A stretch of 64,000 nt of DNA from Lachnospiraceae bacterium (GTDB taxonomy: Bacteria; Bacillota; Clostridia; Lachnospirales; Lachnospiraceae), in contig JAFUIR010000009.1 in the NCBI GenBank assembly GCA_017468395.1, positions 1 to 64,000 on the forward strand, read 5' to 3'. A model generated the notes under the pieces. That model saw only the letters and a program-made list of their open reading frames with translations, was not told the DNA's origin and did no database searches. Position 1 is the first letter of the stretch. The number at the start of each line of letters is the position of its first letter. This document shows, in pieces, positions 27,408 to 36,790 of the stretch. Both the position numbers and the translations under genes were made by a program.

Positions 27408-27959
27408 CTACATCATAGTCTCGTCATACTGTGCTCTCTGACCACCAATAAATTTGGCTCTGCATCTGGCACAAACCAAATGAGCCTCTCCGATAGTTTT
27501 TACCGAAATCCGTTCCGGCACGGCTACATCCCGCAGGTGCATACCGATGAGCGTATCTCCGATATCCATACCCGCATGAGCCTTAATATGTTCTACCGCC
27601 ACCGGGTTTTCCATGAACTTGTATGCCATAGTGGCAAAAGAACCCCCTGCCTTAGGCTGGGGCACCACATTTACCGCCTCGTAACCGTACTTTTCTGCCG
27701 CAGCCTCCTCCAAAATAAGGGCTCTGTTTAAATGCTCACAGCACTGGGCAGCCAGAAAAACTCCCGCTTCCTTGGTGGCTTTATAAATTCCCTGAAAAAC
27801 CATTTCCGCCAGTTCCGGTCTGGAAGCAGAACCGATTTTTTCTCCTGCCACTTCACTGGTGGAACATCCCACCACCAGAATCTGACCTTTTTTCAAATTT
27901 GCTTTCTCTATAAGTTCTTTCGCAGCCTGATATGCCTCTGCACCGATTTTCTTTTCCAT
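27408..27959 (-). CDS. TIGR01440/DUF436 (YwlG-like) protein
   Basis: A 183-aa conserved Firmicute protein. Motifs VVGCSTSEVAGEKIGSAS and AAQCCEHLNRALI match DUF436/YwlG. No biochemical role is established. It lies 24 bp upstream of cca. Confidence 0.85.
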   Translation of the reverse strand: MEKKIGAEAYQAAKELIEKANLKKGQILVVGCSTSEVAGEKIGSASRPELAEMVFQGIYKATKEAGVFLAAQCCEHLNRALILEEAAAEKYGYEAVNVVPQPKAGGSFATMAYKFMENPVAVEHIKAHAGMDIGDTLIGMHLRDVAVPERISVKTIGEAHLVCARCRAKFIGGQRAQYDETMM

Positions 27960-28023
27960 ATTTTTCCTCCCGTGAGGTAACTTTTCTTATACAGAATAAC
28001 CTTTTTTTTAAAAATTTGCAATC

Positions 28024-28695
28024 CTACCAATTATCCACATTGTAGGATTCCACCACCTCCAAAAGAGAACTGCTTGAAATATCCTTTGGGGTTACCACTA
28101 TTCCGCCGTCCCCGTCAATATCGTACCCAAAAGCCCGGTACACTGTCCATATAAGATGGGCGCAGTGCGTATCTTGCGGCTCCTCTTCAAATATATGCTC
28201 CGCAAACTCACCCCAAAAGCCATAATTCACATCCAACATTTCCCGGGCAGCATAGTCCGCAATAGCACATCGTTCCTCCTCTGCTGCTTCCTTTAACCGA
28301 AGAACCATGACACCGGGATACTTTCGCCACTTGTCTACACTTTGCACTGTGGAAGGGGTGCCCAGAACCACCGATTCCAGAGTAAGTCCCTGCTCCGCAT
28401 CAATTACAATAGCTGCATGTCCGTTCCTCCAGCCGAAAGTGTGGGAACAGGGAGTCAGCAGAATGTCACCGTTTTGAAGATCGGATAATCGATCCTCATA
28501 CTTGTACCAATATTCCTGCCGGATCCGCTCCTCCCAAGAAATAATGCTGTTGGGCGTACAAATTACCTCTTCACTATCGTAATCGTGCTCTGTATGTTCT
28601 TTCCATATCCCCAGCAAGGCTAAAACAAGTAATAAAAAACTGGCAAAAAAAAGATGGCGTCTCTTTCTCCTTCTCTTTTTGCCAGACTGTTTCAT
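28024..28695 (-). CDS. YiiX/YebB-like NlpC/P60-type cysteine hydrolase
   Basis: A 223-aa protein with one N-terminal membrane anchor (basic KKRRRKRRH, then a helix at about 14-30) and an external domain. It shows the permuted papain-like pattern: NGDILLTPC, then NGHAAIVID with the likely catalytic His, then DTHCAHLIW with the likely Cys. It probably hydrolyses amide or peptide bonds in the envelope; substrate unknown. The SD is inside a hairpin (see 28698-28745). Confidence 0.75.
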   Translation of the reverse strand: MKQSGKKRRRKRRHLFFASFLLLVLALLGIWKEHTEHDYDSEEVICTPNSIISWEERIRQEYWYKYEDRLSDLQNGDILLTPCSHTFGWRNGHAAIVIDAEQGLTLESVVLGTPSTVQSVDKWRKYPGVMVLRLKEAAEEERCAIADYAAREMLDVNYGFWGEFAEHIFEEEPQDTHCAHLIWTVYRAFGYDIDGDGGIVVTPKDISSSSLLEVVESYNVDNW

Positions 28696-28697
28696 GC

Positions 28698-28745
28698 GGG
28701 GTCACTCCTTTCTCAACATACCTTTCTCCAAAAAGGATTGACCCC
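28698..28745 (-). promoter_or_regulatory. Hairpin enclosing the ribosome-binding site of the cysteine hydrolase gene
   Basis: On the mRNA, GGGGTCA and TGACCCC form a 7-bp GC-rich stem. The AAGGAG SD sits in the 34-nt loop next to one strand, and the stem base is 2 nt from the ATG. This could limit translation; there is no direct evidence that it does. Confidence 0.35.
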
Positions 28746-28771
28746 TTCAGTTCACTTTATTCAAAATTCTT

Positions 28772-29128
28772 TTATTCCTCGAAGAGTTCTTTGTATAGAG
28801 TCAGTTCTACTTCTCCTTCGCTACGCTTAATCTGCGCCTTGTCAATCATCATGCCGATAAGCAATAGTTGGCTGGTCTCACCGGGGTCACCGGAACCTGC
28901 CAGTTCCCAATAAATGTCCTCGATTCCTTCATTTTTGGGCTCCCTAAGATATTCTTCCAACCGATCCATTTTATATTCAAAATCCGCATGGTAATTTGCG
29001 CGGAAAGTAATTTTCACATGATTCCCGTCTTTCTCAATGCCGGAATTTATTTTGTCGGCACCTACCGCAAAAAAATACATGGTCAATTCCTCTATGATTT
29101 TTCCCACCTTTTTTTCTTCATGTATCAT
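28772..29128 (-). CDS. Conserved hypothetical protein
   Basis: A 118-aa acidic protein, not recognised. It reads as an alpha/beta domain (VKITFRANYHADFEYKMDRLEEYL, then LLLIGMMIDKAQIKR) with an acidic C-terminus and no membrane segment. It begins 2 bp after the DUF1576 gene and is probably translated with it, so a regulatory or accessory role for that membrane protein is possible. Confidence 0.6.
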   Translation of the reverse strand: MIHEEKKVGKIIEELTMYFFAVGADKINSGIEKDGNHVKITFRANYHADFEYKMDRLEEYLREPKNEGIEDIYWELAGSGDPGETSQLLLIGMMIDKAQIKRSEGEVELTLYKELFEE

Positions 29129-29130
29129 GA

Positions 29131-30447
29131 TTATTTTCTCCTTCTTACCTTAAATCTTGTCATAAAACTTTCTACCACAGGTATCATTACGATAGCCACC
29201 CAGCCGGCACTAAATCCGTTGTTATACAGATTTAATCCACCGTACAAATTGCTGGTACACATTACGATTACCGCATGAAGCAGACCTGCAATCAGACCTG
29301 ACACAATGCCGAACTGACCTGCAATTGGAGCTATTCCCACTGCAAAAATGGCCGCTAACTGGATTCCCGGCATTTGTAAGTCATAAGCCGGCAGCAACGC
29401 CGAAAGGCTTACCCCCAAAAGCACCGGGATATAGTTTTTCAGGTGCGCACCGAATGCAGAAAAACCAAAGGCCGTCAAAATTGCTCCCACAACAGGACCG
29501 GAAAAATCTCCTCCGGTAATCCAAACATATACTACACAAAGAATTCCTATCAGTCCCATATTCACAAGTGTAGTACCTGCACCATCCATCAATACGAAGT
29601 CTGCCACGGCACGACCCGGATGATACCAAATTTTCAAGATTCCTTTGAGATTTCCTTTATTTACATACAATCCAAATCCGATGGTAAAAAGGAAAAATAT
29701 CAAAAGCCCCGCAACAATCCAAAGAGGTCTTCCCTCTCTCCAAATTAACACCGGTTCACTCTCTATTCCCATGGATTTCAGCACACACACTATGACAAAG
29801 GCAAGTACTCCCGTTGCAAAACCTACGTTAAACAGATTGTAACCCATATGCATGGACGCCGTATGCATGGAAAGAGGCGGCAGTACGAATCCCACAAATC
29901 CACCTACCAACACGGCAATCACAAAATTTATCCACCTGTCAAAGGGCAGAATATAAACCAGTTCCGTTACCAGCGGTGCCAAACTGGTACCAAAAAGCGC
30001 CGTATAAATATACCTGCTGAGTTTTGCTTTATGCAATCGGGCATACAAAATGGTACCCAGCAAAATGGGCACAGTATTCAAGGGATTTTTTCCCCAAAGA
30101 GCATACCCTGCATTGATGAAAAAAGCCGCCAGCGTCAATCCCGTAAAAGGAACCTTCTCCCGGCAAATCAAAATAAACGCCATGAGAAGCACAGCCGCCG
30201 CATTAATAAATGCCGCTCCATATCCCGCCAGTTCAAAATAGTCTGTAATCAGCGCATCTCTGGAAATCAGAATTTTCCAAATACCCGAAAAAATTCCTAC
30301 TGGTGCGCCACCGTCCAAATCCGTCCCCGCTATTGCTCCGGCAAGGTCCGTTACCAAACCTGCTCCAAACAACAGCAAAATGAATCCGAAGCAAAAAATT
30401 TTCAGTTCTTTTCCCTCGATTTTTTCCCGCAAACTTTGTTTTGCCAT
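29131..30447 (-). CDS. DUF1576 polytopic membrane protein
   Basis: A 438-aa, very hydrophobic protein with about 11-12 membrane helices (for example 17-38, 72-94 and 235-255). The SMHTASMHMGYNLFNVGFATG stretch and Gly-rich helices fit DUF1576, a transporter-like family of unknown substrate. It is probably in one unit with the 118-aa gene. Confidence 0.8.
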   Translation of the reverse strand: MAKQSLREKIEGKELKIFCFGFILLLFGAGLVTDLAGAIAGTDLDGGAPVGIFSGIWKILISRDALITDYFELAGYGAAFINAAAVLLMAFILICREKVPFTGLTLAAFFINAGYALWGKNPLNTVPILLGTILYARLHKAKLSRYIYTALFGTSLAPLVTELVYILPFDRWINFVIAVLVGGFVGFVLPPLSMHTASMHMGYNLFNVGFATGVLAFVIVCVLKSMGIESEPVLIWREGRPLWIVAGLLIFFLFTIGFGLYVNKGNLKGILKIWYHPGRAVADFVLMDGAGTTLVNMGLIGILCVVYVWITGGDFSGPVVGAILTAFGFSAFGAHLKNYIPVLLGVSLSALLPAYDLQMPGIQLAAIFAVGIAPIAGQFGIVSGLIAGLLHAVIVMCTSNLYGGLNLYNNGFSAGWVAIVMIPVVESFMTRFKVRRRK

Positions 30448-30636
30448 TCAAACCTCCGATACATCAAACTTAATTTCTAAAACCATATCTTCCCGTTCTT
30501 TTTCCCTAAAAACAGGTTGCCAGCAAACTTTCTCCACCGGCTCAAAATAAACTTTCATACGAATCACTCACATCGGTTCAAAAATGCCCCGACAACATAT
30601 CCGGTTGCCGAAGCATTCATGAAAACATTTCATCAA

Positions 30637-31488
30637 TTATTCTTTATTTATCACAGCATGTTCTTTCAGCCAAAGAGCCACGCTGTCTTCGTTGTTGCTT
30701 CCGATGACACCGGTTGCAACAGCTTTTAGTTCCGCCACCGCATTGTCCACCGCATAACATTCATCAGACATACGAAACATAGGCAAATCATTAATAGCAT
30801 CCCCAAAAGAAACTATTTTTTTACATCCCCACATTTCCTTAAGCCTTGCTATAGCCTGCGCTTTGGTTGCTTTCTTAGGCATAATTTCAAACCAATACTC
30901 CGGTCTGTAGATTTCCTGCTGGAAAGTACAGGTGTAATTTTCATCTTTTGCAAAAAACTCCTGCAAGGGAAGTAACTCTTCCCGCTCTCCGATACAGGTA
31001 AAATAAAAGATGTCACCCTCAAAAAGATGCTCCGCCCGAGAGACCGGTCTCAGTCTTTTATCGTCCTTGCGGCTCTGTACATAGTGCCTCATTCCTTCGT
31101 TTTGACCGTCAGTTAAATAAGAAACCCTCTGCCTTCCGTCAATCATGGAATATACCAACGGGTAAATCTGCTGTCTGGTAAAGAAATCCACAGCATTTTG
31201 CTGTTCTTCCTCCGTAAATCCACAAAAGTGCAACATTTCCCCCGTAGCAGGGTGGATAATCATAACTCCATTGTGGACAATGACCGGAATATTTGCGGAC
31301 AAACCTTTTGCTACAACAGAGGAAGAGAAAATAGATCTCGCCGTAGCATAAGTAAACAACATTCCCTGCTCTACAAGTTCATTGATAATAGCAAGGCTTT
31401 TCTCATTAATTCTTTCCGAACTGTTGAGTAACGTTCCGTCCAAATCTGTCACATACAATATTTTTTCCTGAGATTTTTTCTCTTGCAT
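30637..31488 (-). CDS. Cof-type HAD family hydrolase
   Basis: A 283-aa HAD phosphatase, subfamily IIB. Motif I is VTDLDGTLLNS, motif II is YATARS, the motif III lysine is in KATKAQAIARL and motif IV is FGDAINDLPMF. Such enzymes dephosphorylate sugar phosphates or FMN. It lies 3 bp after the trpB-like gene. Confidence 0.9.
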   Translation of the reverse strand: MQEKKSQEKILYVTDLDGTLLNSSERINEKSLAIINELVEQGMLFTYATARSIFSSSVVAKGLSANIPVIVHNGVMIIHPATGEMLHFCGFTEEEQQNAVDFFTRQQIYPLVYSMIDGRQRVSYLTDGQNEGMRHYVQSRKDDKRLRPVSRAEHLFEGDIFYFTCIGEREELLPLQEFFAKDENYTCTFQQEIYRPEYWFEIMPKKATKAQAIARLKEMWGCKKIVSFGDAINDLPMFRMSDECYAVDNAVAELKAVATGVIGSNNEDSVALWLKEHAVINKE

Positions 31489-31491
31489 TGA

Positions 31492-32862
31492 TTATTCGAC
31501 CTTGGGCAGTTTTGACAGAGCTACAGCCAACTCCTCATCTGTGGGAATAAAGTTTTCCATTACACCGTCATTGTACTTCTGATAAGCATACATATCAAAA
31601 TAACCTGTACCGGTCAGACCGAATACAATGGTTTTTGTTTCGCCGGTTTCTTTGCATTTCATTGCCTCGTCCATGGCAACCTTAATGGCATGGCTACTTT
31701 CAGGAGCAGGAAGAATACCTTCCACTCTCGCAAAAGTCTGCGCCGCTTCAAATACTTCTGTCTGGGTGACGCTTCTGGCTGTCAATAAGCCTTGGTCGTA
31801 AAGTTCGGAAACAACGGAACTCATACCATGGTAACGAAGTCCGCCTGCATGGCTCGCAGAAGGAATATAACCACTGCCCAAAGTATACATTTTTGCCAAA
31901 GGACAAACTTTTCCGGTATCACAGTAATCATATGCATAGGTACCTCTTGTAAGACTGGGGCAGGATGAAGGCTCTACTGCAATCAATTCGTAATCTGCTT
32001 CGCCCCTCAGCATTTCCCCTGCAAAAGGAGAAATCAAGCCGCCCAAGTTGGAACCGCCACCCGCACAGCCGATAATCATATCTGCTTTTACACCGTATTT
32101 ATCCAAAGCTGCTTTTGCTTCCAGACCGATAATAGACTGGTGAAGCATAACCTGTGAAAGTACAGAACCCAGCACATAACGGTAACCTTCCTGACTTCCT
32201 GCTGCTTCCACAGCCTCGGAAATCGCACAGCCAAGGCTTCCTGTTGTTCCGGGAAATTCTTCGTTAATCTTACGTCCCACTTCTGTAGTCATGGAAGGAG
32301 ACGGGGTTACTTTTGCGCCGTATGTACGCATTACTTCGCGTCGGAAAGGCTTCTGTTCATAAGAGCATTTAACCATATATACCTGACAATCCAAATCTAA
32401 GTAGGAACATGCCATAGAAAGAGCCGTACCCCACTGACCTGCACCGGTCTCTGTAGTAACACCTTTCAGTCCCTGCATTTTTGCATAATAAGCCTGCGCA
32501 ATGGCAGAATTGAGTTTATGGCTTCCTGATGTGTTGTTACCTTCAAACTTGTAATAAATATGAGCGGGTGTGCCCAGTTTTTCTTCCAGACAATATGCTC
32601 TTACTAAGGGTGACGGACGGTACATTTTATAGAAATCTCTGATTTCCGTGGGAATATCAAAATATGCTGTTGTATCATCCAATTCCTGCTTTGCCAGTTC
32701 CCTACAGAACACTTTTGAAAGTTCATCCTCTGTGATAGGCTTGAATGTCTCCGGATTCAAAAGAGGAGCCGGTTTTTTCTTCATATCGGCACGCACGTTA
32801 TACCACTGTCTGGGCATCTCGTGTTCCTCAAGATAAATTTTGTAGGGGATTTTCTTTTCCAT
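31492..32862 (-). CDS. TrpB2-type PLP-dependent tryptophan synthase beta-like enzyme
   Basis: A 456-aa fold-type II PLP enzyme of the TrpB2 group, longer than TrpB1 (about 400 aa). The PLP lysine is in GSHKLNSA, a Gly-rich phosphate loop is in GCAGGGSNLGG, and ETGAGQWG resembles the COMM-domain-adjacent motif of TrpB. There is no trpA or other trp gene nearby, which is typical for TrpB2; it may make tryptophan from indole or serine-derived substrates. Confidence 0.85.
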   Translation of the reverse strand: MEKKIPYKIYLEEHEMPRQWYNVRADMKKKPAPLLNPETFKPITEDELSKVFCRELAKQELDDTTAYFDIPTEIRDFYKMYRPSPLVRAYCLEEKLGTPAHIYYKFEGNNTSGSHKLNSAIAQAYYAKMQGLKGVTTETGAGQWGTALSMACSYLDLDCQVYMVKCSYEQKPFRREVMRTYGAKVTPSPSMTTEVGRKINEEFPGTTGSLGCAISEAVEAAGSQEGYRYVLGSVLSQVMLHQSIIGLEAKAALDKYGVKADMIIGCAGGGSNLGGLISPFAGEMLRGEADYELIAVEPSSCPSLTRGTYAYDYCDTGKVCPLAKMYTLGSGYIPSASHAGGLRYHGMSSVVSELYDQGLLTARSVTQTEVFEAAQTFARVEGILPAPESSHAIKVAMDEAMKCKETGETKTIVFGLTGTGYFDMYAYQKYNDGVMENFIPTDEELAVALSKLPKVE

Positions 32863-32889
32863 AATTACTTTCTCTCTTTCCTCGTGTTT

Positions 32890-34347
32890 CTAAATAGTCT
32901 CTTTCAATTTGTTTGATAATTCATAAATATATTTAAATTCTACATTGACTTTATTTACATCTTCAACAGCAGTTCTGGAAATAGTAACGCCTTCTGCAGA
33001 AACCGCCGCAATTTCTTCACTGGCGGAAGAAAGATTGCTGATGTGGTCACTGATAACACCGGTGGCCTTTAATATTTCCGTCATGATTTTTTCTGTATTG
33101 TAAATATCTGTAATCAGTTCATTTACTTTACTTTCTATGGCAGAGAAACTCTGTCTGGTGGTCTCCACCATTTTACCCTGCTTGTTAATGGTTTCGTTGG
33201 ACAACTTGATACTATGACTTGTAGCATCCGCGTCACTAATCAGTTCGGAAATGATATCCGTAATTTTGTTTGCGGATTCCCTTGTGTTCTCTGAAAGGGT
33301 TCTGATTTCATCTGCAACCACTGCAAATCCTTTTCCGGCTTCGCCTGCACGGGCAGCCTCAATGGAGGCATTCAACGCCAAAAGGTTTGTCTGGGAAGAG
33401 ATATTCAAAATCGTATCAATAATATTTTTTACTTCATGCACTCTCTCGGAAAGACGGGTTACTGCCTCAATGGTCTCCTTGTTAACCTCATCTACCATTT
33501 TTGCCTGCGCTTTCAAATCAGCCGCCAGGGACACGCCCTCTGCCACATTCTCTTTTACCGCGCCGGCAGAACCAATCATGCGCTCAATACCGCTCTCTGC
33601 CTCGTCCGTATCCTTTTGGATTTCCATACACATGGTAGCCTGTTCCTGCATGGACTCTGCTGAACCGTTGGTACTGTCACTGATATTTTTCATAGCTTCA
33701 TCATTGGTAGCAATTGCCTGATTCAATTCCTCAAGATATTCCGATGATTTCGCAAATCTGTCTGCAATTTCTTCTGCCACTTCGTGCATTACAACTGATA
33801 CTTTTTCCTGCTCTGATGCTTTTTTAGAAATCACAGCCACATTTTCATCATTGTATTTTAAAAGAAGTTCGATTCCCTTAAAGGACGCAAATCCACACAT
33901 AATAATCGTAATACTTGCAATGAATAACAAATTCATATTTAACGTTCCGCTTATGGACATACGGATGGAGTGTATTACAAATCCGATAATAATGAAAGCA
34001 TTTCCCCACAAAATCAATCGCTTATTAAGGAATACCACACAGGTAAACAAAATAACAAAACCATACATAAACACATATTCCATCATGTTCATGCAGGACA
34101 ATATCATATACATTAAGGCACCCATACCTGCAATGCCTATCATTCCCAGTTTTTCTCCCCGTTTCGTTATAAAAAAGAAAGTTGCACCTGCCATTGCTGC
34201 CAGTATACCTACTATCTGTATCAACAAATCCGGCGTCAACCCTTTATTCATCAAAGCACCAAGTAAAGTTAACATTACTAAAGCACAAGTAGACGTAACC
34301 AACGGATATGCCACTTTATTGGATCTGATATACTGCTCTCTTGTCAT
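32890..34347 (-). CDS. Methyl-accepting chemotaxis protein with multi-helix membrane sensor
   Basis: A 485-aa MCP. The first 165 residues contain about six hydrophobic helices and almost no periplasmic domain. The signalling tip has the conserved hairpin [18 protein letters not shown]-type motif (here [19 protein letters not shown] at about 315-335). No HAMP is evident. The sensor may read membrane state or a hydrophobic ligand. Confidence 0.9.
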   Translation of the reverse strand: MTREQYIRSNKVAYPLVTSTCALVMLTLLGALMNKGLTPDLLIQIVGILAAMAGATFFFITKRGEKLGMIGIAGMGALMYMILSCMNMMEYVFMYGFVILFTCVVFLNKRLILWGNAFIIIGFVIHSIRMSISGTLNMNLLFIASITIIMCGFASFKGIELLLKYNDENVAVISKKASEQEKVSVVMHEVAEEIADRFAKSSEYLEELNQAIATNDEAMKNISDSTNGSAESMQEQATMCMEIQKDTDEAESGIERMIGSAGAVKENVAEGVSLAADLKAQAKMVDEVNKETIEAVTRLSERVHEVKNIIDTILNISSQTNLLALNASIEAARAGEAGKGFAVVADEIRTLSENTRESANKITDIISELISDADATSHSIKLSNETINKQGKMVETTRQSFSAIESKVNELITDIYNTEKIMTEILKATGVISDHISNLSSASEEIAAVSAEGVTISRTAVEDVNKVNVEFKYIYELSNKLKETI

Positions 34348-34448
34348 TTTTATTTTCCCTCCATAAGATACACAAAGTAATTACAATATCGTTTTTAACG
34401 CAACAACATTCTACACCAGTTTTCCAGCCCCGTCAAATTATGCCGCTA

Positions 34449-35600
34449 TTACCATCCCATTATTTCTTTCAGTTCTTTTGTCAATTTTTCCGCTGCTTTC
34501 GTATGGGTGGCTTCTGTAGGATGCCAGTCTGCCGCATAGCCGTCTGCAGGGGACTGTACATCGAATTTCATAGTATATACATTTGCATCACTTGTCTCTG
34601 ATTTATAGGTTTCTACGGCTTTGGTAACGGAAGAAAACAGCCTGTCTCCCATAATACCCAAAGTACACACAATTGTGGCATCGGGATTGTTTTCCCTAAT
34701 GGTTTTAAGGAATTCCACATAAGTATCTGTGTACTCCTGCTGCCTGTCAGCATGAGTGAGCGTGTATGTATCATCATTAGTTCCCAAATTCACTACAATA
34801 ACATCGGGCTGACGTTTTTGGAAATCCCACTCATAGTCCACCGGTTTCTCACCCATATATGCACCATAGGAAAATCCCAATTTTTCATAATACTGGGGAA
34901 CGGTCTGCTCCGGCACTTTATTTCCCGTAGCGGTGTATCCTGAAATAATTCCGTGTCCGCTAAAAGAAACCAGGCTGTAATCTGCTTCCAATGCTTCTGC
35001 GGTTTTGTATGCATAAGCCTTCATTGCATTTTCTGTGCTTGTCCTAAAAGGATGTTCCTTTACTTCATCCTCCACACCATATCCACAGGTAATGGAATCT
35101 CCGATAAACTCAATAAATTTTTCCTTATTTTCTGTGGGAGTGATATCTCCTTTGGAAGTTACCTCAATGGACTTAATTCCCATAGTGGACTGTGCCGCCT
35201 CGGATAACTTCACAATTTTAATGGTGCATTGCTCTTCTGTCTCTTTTTCAAAAACAGTATAAGTCTTTTCCAAACCTTCCATCAATTCATCTACTACGCA
35301 TTCCCCATTTACATAAATGGCAAAATGCGCCCGGCTGTCTGTAGTTCCCAAAATACTGCTGTCACCCTGCAAAGTAATACTTGCCGTAGTTCCTAAGAAT
35401 GTGAACTCCGCACCGGAACCGGAATGTACCATCCAAAGGGTGTCGTTTAAACTTGCAGCTCTTCCTATAATTTTCACATTGGATTCATTTGGTATGTATG
35501 TTTTCACTGTCAGTTCCTCCTCTTTTTCTCCGCAGGCAAAAAGCATCATTGCGAAGGCAGTTATGATTGTCATAAGTATTGCTCTTTTCATTTTTTTCAT
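34449..35600 (-). CDS. CE2-like SGNH acetyl esterase, lipoprotein
   Basis: A 383-aa predicted lipoprotein (lipobox MMLFACG). An N-terminal beta domain (FLGTTASITLQGDS, AHFAIYVNGE) precedes a GDSL/SGNH domain with IEFIGDSITCGYG (nucleophile Ser), VVNLGTNDD and the C-terminal DWHPTEATH. This two-domain layout fits carbohydrate esterase family 2, which deacetylates plant glycans. Not fused to a cellulase. Confidence 0.8.
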   Translation of the reverse strand: MKKMKRAILMTIITAFAMMLFACGEKEEELTVKTYIPNESNVKIIGRAASLNDTLWMVHSGSGAEFTFLGTTASITLQGDSSILGTTDSRAHFAIYVNGECVVDELMEGLEKTYTVFEKETEEQCTIKIVKLSEAAQSTMGIKSIEVTSKGDITPTENKEKFIEFIGDSITCGYGVEDEVKEHPFRTSTENAMKAYAYKTAEALEADYSLVSFSGHGIISGYTATGNKVPEQTVPQYYEKLGFSYGAYMGEKPVDYEWDFQKRQPDVIVVNLGTNDDTYTLTHADRQQEYTDTYVEFLKTIRENNPDATIVCTLGIMGDRLFSSVTKAVETYKSETSDANVYTMKFDVQSPADGYAADWHPTEATHTKAAEKLTKELKEIMGW

Positions 35601-35621
35601 CTTAATTTCCCCCTGTGGTTT

Positions 35622-36233
35622 CTATTTAATAAATATAAAAGGGTTGTCTTTTTCCCGTTTGGAATAGTAACCCTCCAGTTCTGCCAAAATTTCTTCCACC
35701 GGATATATTAATTGACTATCGTGGCTTAAAACAACCTTTTTAGTTTTTATTACTTTCAAAGTTGCAATAGTTTCTTTTAACAACTGTACATTGTAGGCTT
35801 CTTTTCCGTCTACCATTATGGAATATAGGGCATCACCCGTCAACAGATATTCATAATTTACATTCAGGAGCAAAGCGATTTTGGAATGAGATGTTACCGT
35901 AGGAATAATTTCTAACGTCACACCGTCACTTATCTCTATTTTCTCATTCACCATGTCCCCTTTTCCTATATAGTTGCAGGTTTTCTTGTCCACATACAGT
36001 TTTTCCCAAGCAATGTGATGGATATTGGCTGTGTGATCCTGATGAAAATGGGACAAAATGATTTTTTTGTTTTTGATTTGATTAATCTGCCGTAAACTTT
36101 CATCATTGGCGCCTACATCATATATGTAGGTGCTTTCGTTTCCTTTGATGAAAAAGACCTCTGCGGATAAAGGATTGTCCGATGATGGAAGGTAGGACAA
36201 ATATGAACTCAAAATTTTTTGATGATTCTCCAT
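35622..36233 (-). CDS. MBL-fold metallo-hydrolase
   Basis: A 203-aa metallo-beta-lactamase-fold protein. The metal site reads LSHFHQDHTANI (HxHxDH) with a further His in TSHSKIA and an aspartate in LTGDAL. Small, single-domain, cytosolic. The start at 36233 is preferred because its GGGGGAG SD overlaps the earlier in-frame ATG. Substrate unknown. Confidence 0.8.
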   Translation of the reverse strand: MENHQKILSSYLSYLPSSDNPLSAEVFFIKGNESTYIYDVGANDESLRQINQIKNKKIILSHFHQDHTANIHHIAWEKLYVDKKTCNYIGKGDMVNEKIEISDGVTLEIIPTVTSHSKIALLLNVNYEYLLTGDALYSIMVDGKEAYNVQLLKETIATLKVIKTKKVVLSHDSQLIYPVEEILAELEGYYSKREKDNPFIFIK

Positions 36234-36321
36234 AAAAACGCTCCCCCACAATTTTCTCTATTGTATCACATATTTCCCCATTCAGAAATTACTTTTCCGA
36301 TTAAACTACAATAATTCTTCC

Positions 36322-36495
36322 GTATGCAAATGCGGACTTCTCTTCAACATTATCCTCGGCTTACTGGGCGGTTTTGTAGGCGGATTTCTTTTCGGTCTGC
36401 TGAATATTCCTCTCCCCGGTTACCTTGGCGACATCCTCAGCGGCGTTGTCGGCTCTTGTCTCTTAATCTTTGTTGTGAGACTGATTAAAAAATAA
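36322..36495 (+). pseudogene. 5'-truncated GlsB/YeaQ/YmgE-type membrane protein
   Basis: An open frame without any start codon ends at TAA 36493-36495. It reads LLFNIILGLLGGFVGGFLFG, then LPGYLGDILSGVVGSCLLIF, the Gly-rich helices of transglycosylase-associated (GlsB/YeaQ/YmgE) stress proteins. The N-terminal first helix and its ATG are missing. It looks like a remnant. Confidence 0.65.
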
Positions 36496-36506
36496 AATAG
36501 GGTAAA

Positions 36507-36555
36507 ATCACAAAAATCCATCTATGACTTGCTGTCGCAGATGGATTTTTGTGAT
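36507..36555. terminator. Strong bidirectional terminator
   Basis: ATCACAAAAATCCATCT pairs with AGATGGATTTTTGTGAT (17 bp, 15-nt loop), between the GlsB remnant and the small protein gene. Confidence 0.85.
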
Positions 36556-36564
36556 TAATATCCC

Positions 36565-36756
36565 TTACCCCGCATAATAGTCTGTCTGAAATGCCGCATT
36601 AATCTCTGCGATTTCTTTTTTACCGTCAATATAGTCCCGATACATTTCCCAAATATCTATATCGCAATCTTCCAGTCCGTCTTCAATCGGAACCCACTCC
36701 CTGATTAGGGCTATTCTTTCTTCTTTAGTGGTGTCTTTAATTAATGTGCTTTTCAT
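36565..36756 (-). CDS. 63-aa acidic protein downstream of a radical SAM gene
   Basis: ATG at 36756 has AGAGG 8 nt upstream. The product (KSTLIKDTTKEERIALIREW... and DYIDGKKEIAEINAAF) has no membrane segment and a single Cys. The C-terminal 'G-K/E-I-x-E-I' helix recalls VbhA-like antitoxin domains. It lies 34 bp after the radical SAM gene and is followed by a terminator, so the two are probably co-transcribed. Whether it is a substrate, antitoxin or unrelated is open. Confidence 0.5.
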   Translation of the reverse strand: MKSTLIKDTTKEERIALIREWVPIEDGLEDCDIDIWEMYRDYIDGKKEIAEINAAFQTDYYAG

Positions 36757-36790
36757 TAAAAAACCTCTTTCTGTATGCATAATATCAACA

